From Acidobacteriota bacterium (GTDB lineage Bacteria; Acidobacteriota; Terriglobia; Bryobacterales; Bryobacteraceae): 64,000 nucleotides of DNA. Every line of letters starts with the position of its first letter. Within the stretch, counting starts at the first letter, position 1. Location: positions 62,001-126,000 of the forward strand of contig JAFDVS010000114.1 of NCBI GenBank assembly GCA_018268935.1, written 5' to 3'. The notes beneath the pieces are model-generated. The model searched no databases. It saw only the letters and a list, made by a program, of their open reading frames with translations, and was not told the origin of the DNA. This document shows positions 61,692-64,000 of this stretch, in pieces. Position numbers and translations under genes: made by a program.

Positions 61692-61779
61692 GTACGGCGT
61701 TGATCTCTAATCAGAGCATATCAGGAACGTGCCCCATCATGACTGAAGAGTTGCCCACCTTGTTATCATGAACCCATAG

Positions 61780-62733
61780 ATGGCATTTCTGACGGTGTCT
61801 GGCGAGCCCGGCTGTCGTTTGGAGGAAGTGGCTCGCGTCTGCGCGTTGCGCCTCCGCTTTGAGCTCATTACCGAATCCCGGCTGCGTGAGCTGATTACGG
61901 GAGAATTCGGTTCCGAGGTGTCTATTCCGGACAAGGCTTGGCCCGCCGTTGTTACCTCGATCCTCGCCCAGTTGGGCAAAGAGCAACCGTTGGCGCTGTG
62001 TGTGCCCGGATCGGAGTTCTTGTTTCAGGAAATCCCCGGAACATTTCGCCTCCATCTTGTTGCCAGCGAGGCGCGGCGCACCGGCTTGCTGATGCTGGAG
62101 CACAGGCTGGAACGGCCGGCGGCAAAGCAATTGATGAAGCAACTGGAGCGCCAGGTGCGCGACACGAGAAAGACGCACTTCGGCAAATCGGCAGTGGCGC
62201 CTTCGGCCTACGATCTGGTCGTAAACGTGGAGCAGTTCGACGCCGAGCAGGTCGCCCTGATCGTCGAGCAGGCAGCGACCGCTCGCGGACTCCTGGTCGA
62301 TCCCCTGTTGTCGGCGGCGGCGGAAGCGCAGATTCAATTTCAAACGCGCCTCCGCTTGGCGAAGTTCGGCATCACACCGCCGGACAAGGTGACCTTGAAG
62401 AAAAAGGCATTCGCCAACCACAGCGAGCAGATCTTCGCCAATTTGCTGGACTTCTATCGCATCCCCTGGGAATATGAGCCCAAGAGCTTTCCCATCCAAT
62501 GGGACAAAGACGGGCGCGTGCTCGAAGCCTTCACCCCGGATTTCTATCTGCCTGAGTTCGATCTGTATGTTGAGCTGACCACGATGAAGCAATCGCTCGT
62601 GACCAAAAAAAATCGCAAGGTGAAGTTGTTGAAGACGCTGTATCCACACGTCAATGTGCAGGTCTTCTATCAGAAGGATTTTCGCAATCTGATCTTCAAG
62701 TACGGGTTGGCTGAACGTAGCGTGCTGGTATGA
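61780..62733 (+). CDS. Cytidylate-kinase-2-like domain fused to a PD-(D/E)XK-like domain
   Basis: A 317-residue two-part protein. Residues about 1-180 resemble Cytidylate_kin2 (RLHLVASEARRTGLL, RDTRKTHFGKSAVAPSAYDLVVNVEQFD), but the Gly-rich loop is degenerate (SGEPGCRLEE), so kinase activity is doubtful. Residues about 210-317 resemble a PD-(D/E)XK nuclease core: SEQIFANLLDFY, FTPDFYLPEFDLYVELT (the PD and E positions) and a basic strand KKNRKVKLLK. The usual ExK is replaced by ELT, with lysines shortly after. The hpt gene follows with a four-base overlap. Function is unknown; it may bind nucleotides rather than phosphorylate them. Confidence 0.7.
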   Translation: MAFLTVSGEPGCRLEEVARVCALRLRFELITESRLRELITGEFGSEVSIPDKAWPAVVTSILAQLGKEQPLALCVPGSEFLFQEIPGTFRLHLVASEARRTGLLMLEHRLERPAAKQLMKQLERQVRDTRKTHFGKSAVAPSAYDLVVNVEQFDAEQVALIVEQAATARGLLVDPLLSAAAEAQIQFQTRLRLAKFGITPPDKVTLKKKAFANHSEQIFANLLDFYRIPWEYEPKSFPIQWDKDGRVLEAFTPDFYLPEFDLYVELTTMKQSLVTKKNRKVKLLKTLYPHVNVQVFYQKDFRNLIFKYGLAERSVLV

Positions 62734-63281
62734 GTGCGCAACCCCCAGGTGTGGAACGTATCCTGTTCACCGAAGAACAGGTGTCGCAGCGGATTCAGGA
62801 AGTGGCCGCCGAAATCAGCGCAAAGTATCGCGGCCGCGAATTGAAACTCGTGGGCGTCTTGAAAGGATCCATCTTCTTCCTCACTGCCCTTGCCCGCGCG
62901 ATAGAAATTCCGGTGAAGATTGATTTTCTCTCCATCTCCAGCTTTTCCGGGAAGAAAGGGCCCAGCAGCGGTCTCGTCCGTATCGCCAAGGACTTGGATG
63001 AAAGCATCGAAGGCGAAGATGTGCTGCTCGTGGAGGATATCGTGGATACCGGATTCACCATCCGTTACCTGCTGCAGACTCTCGCCGGGCGTGGCCCCAA
63101 TTCGATGGGGTTGTGTACCCTTCTCGACCGGACTTCGCGTCGGATTGTACAGGTTCCAGTCGACTTCCGTTGCTTCGAGATCGGCGATCATTTTGTGATT
63201 GGATGCGGGCTGGACTACAAGCAGTTGTATCGAAACCTCGGCTATATTGCCGTGATGAATCCCCAGATTCTGGAGCGATGA
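62730..63281 (+). CDS. hpt: Hypoxanthine phosphoribosyltransferase
   Basis: A 183-residue purine salvage enzyme that joins hypoxanthine or guanine with PRPP. Its PRPP-binding motif is VLLVEDIVDTGFT at about 90-103, with LVGVLKGSIFFLTALARAI and IDFLSISSFSGKKGPSSGL before it, and the purine-binding IGDHFVIGCGLDYKQLYRNL near the C terminus. Length fits bacterial Hpt. It is coupled upstream to the cytidylate-kinase-like/nuclease-like gene and downstream by four bases to a BamA-type gene. Confidence 0.95.
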   Translation: MSAQPPGVERILFTEEQVSQRIQEVAAEISAKYRGRELKLVGVLKGSIFFLTALARAIEIPVKIDFLSISSFSGKKGPSSGLVRIAKDLDESIEGEDVLLVEDIVDTGFTIRYLLQTLAGRGPNSMGLCTLLDRTSRRIVQVPVDFRCFEIGDHFVIGCGLDYKQLYRNLGYIAVMNPQILER

Positions 63282-63284
63282 GCG

Positions 63285-64000
63285 ATGTGGCGCCTGATTT
63301 GTGTGGTTGTGTTGTGGGTGGCGATGCTGTCGGGGCAAACACCTGCTAAGAAGCGCCCCGCCGCCAGGCCGAAACCTCAGCCAAAGGCTGTCACGGAGGC
63401 GCCCGCACCGGCGCAGCCGCGCACTTTTCCCATTCTGTCCCTAACCGTCGTGGGTAACAAGATCTATCCTTCGGAAAAAATCCTCGCGGTGACTGGATTG
63501 AAGGTCGGCCAGCCGGTGGTAGAGAAAGAATTCGATGCCGCGCGCGACCGGTTGGTGGCCTGTGGGTATTTCGAATCGGTTGGCTATCAGTACAAACCCT
63601 CGGCCGATGGGATGGGTTTCAACGCTTCCTTCGAAGTGAAGGAAGTGGAGCAGTCGTACCCGGTGAAATTCGACCGGCTGGCAAAGCCGGAAAAAGAACT
63701 GCTCGATGTGCTCGCCAAATCCGACCCCTTATTCGGTGAGAAGGTGCCAGGCACAGCCGTGTTGCTGGCCAAGTATGCAAAGGTTCTGGAAGCAGTGGCG
63801 GGAGAAAAAGTGGTGGGTAAGGTTACCGCGGAAGGGCCGAATGATTTGCGGATCGTTTTCCAGCCCGCGAAGCTGCCTCCTTCCATCGCCGAAGTGCGCT
63901 TCCTGAAAAATGAAGTGCTGCCGCAGGCGGTACTGCAGAAAGCGATCTCCGGTGCTGCCGTTGGTGCGGTATGGGAAGAGAAGCGCTTTCGCCAGATACT
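63285..64000 (+). CDS. BamA/POTRA-type outer-membrane protein, partial (cut by window end)
   Basis: The window holds the first 238 codons and the frame stays open. It starts with a signal peptide (MWRLICVVVLWVAMLSG), then a Pro/Ala-rich linker and POTRA-like repeats: LTVVGNKIYPSEKILAVTGL followed by FDAARDRLVACGYFESVGYQY and a second POTRA-like region with RLAKPEKELLDVLAK. The order matches BamA/TamA or a two-partner-secretion transporter. A C-terminal barrel would be expected beyond the edge. The ATG at 63285 lies four bases after the hpt stop. Confidence 0.75.
   Translation, partial: MWRLICVVVLWVAMLSGQTPAKKRPAARPKPQPKAVTEAPAPAQPRTFPILSLTVVGNKIYPSEKILAVTGLKVGQPVVEKEFDAARDRLVACGYFESVGYQYKPSADGMGFNASFEVKEVEQSYPVKFDRLAKPEKELLDVLAKSDPLFGEKVPGTAVLLAKYAKVLEAVAGEKVVGKVTAEGPNDLRIVFQPAKLPPSIAEVRFLKNEVLPQAVLQKAISGAAVGAVWEEKRFRQI

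Noticed and set aside
1..64000. CRISPR arrays, insertion sequences, prophage or integrase genes, tRNA and rRNA genes
   Set aside because: No regularly spaced repeats, transposase or integrase-like proteins or RNA-gene-like stretches were seen. Intergenic gaps are all short.

Overview
The window reads as chromosomal DNA of a free-living, GC-rich acidobacterium, most likely of the Solibacter/Bryobacter group. The pointers are: a TonB-dependent receptor with an N-terminal carboxypeptidase-regulatory domain; a secreted amidase that ends in the C-terminal domain known as TIGR03437, which is expanded in Solibacter; DUF1501, DUF1080, sulfatase and Tat-exported sugar-isomerase genes; and a small microcompartment locus of a kind reported from Solibacter. 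This placement is inferred from family content, not from a marker gene. Coding density is very high, with no gene-free stretch above about 240 bases. I saw no rRNA, tRNA, insertion sequence, phage gene or CRISPR array.

0-18.5 kb: DUF2461 and murB (divergent), a small zinc-protease-like protein, an M28 peptidase coupled to an alpha/beta hydrolase, a flavin-dependent halogenase-like monooxygenase, a quinol-dependent nitric oxide reductase behind a Crp/Fnr-type palindrome, coaE-htrA-SGNH hydrolase, a decahaem OmcA/MtrC-type cytochrome with a strong terminator, then a six-hairpin secreted protein and a SusC-like TonB-dependent receptor with a terminator. This part has a C-rich plus strand whichever way genes point. 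From about 18.5 kb the bias disappears or reverses.

18.5-29 kb: a HerA-type ATPase, a REC-PP2C phosphatase, and a full System I cytochrome c maturation operon (ccmE-F-H-I-like-X-A-B-C-D). Its CcmE carries Cys instead of the usual haem-binding His. The 54-residue ccmD lies at 28707-28871. This operon would mature cytochromes such as the decahaem protein upstream.

29-49 kb: YXWGXW lipoprotein, PhoD-like phosphatase, PGRP amidase, a response regulator/histidine kinase pair, two tandem paralogues of an unrecognised family (one Tat-exported, one cytosolic), M19 dipeptidase, a secreted unknown, a sugar isomerase-DUF3592-HD hydrolase operon, an RND pump with its adaptor, alkaline phosphatase, a DUF1080 protein and a DUF4350-like protein.

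49-54 kb: the most interesting locus. A single hexameric BMC shell protein is followed by an acylating aldehyde dehydrogenase with an unusual C-terminal tail (two amphipathic helices like encapsulation peptides, a Cys-rich linker and a small extra domain). Then come a directly abutting unknown 165-residue gene and recJ.

54-64 kb: DUF1501 and OsmC, an oppositely oriented group for hydroxy-acid and sugar metabolism (hydroxyacid dehydrogenase, sulfatase, D-tartrate dehydratase-like enzyme), an N-acetylneuraminate-lyase-type aldolase, galactose mutarotase with a rhomboid protease, and a cytidylate-kinase-like/nuclease-like fusion gene upstream of hpt and the start of a BamA/POTRA-type protein cut by the window end.
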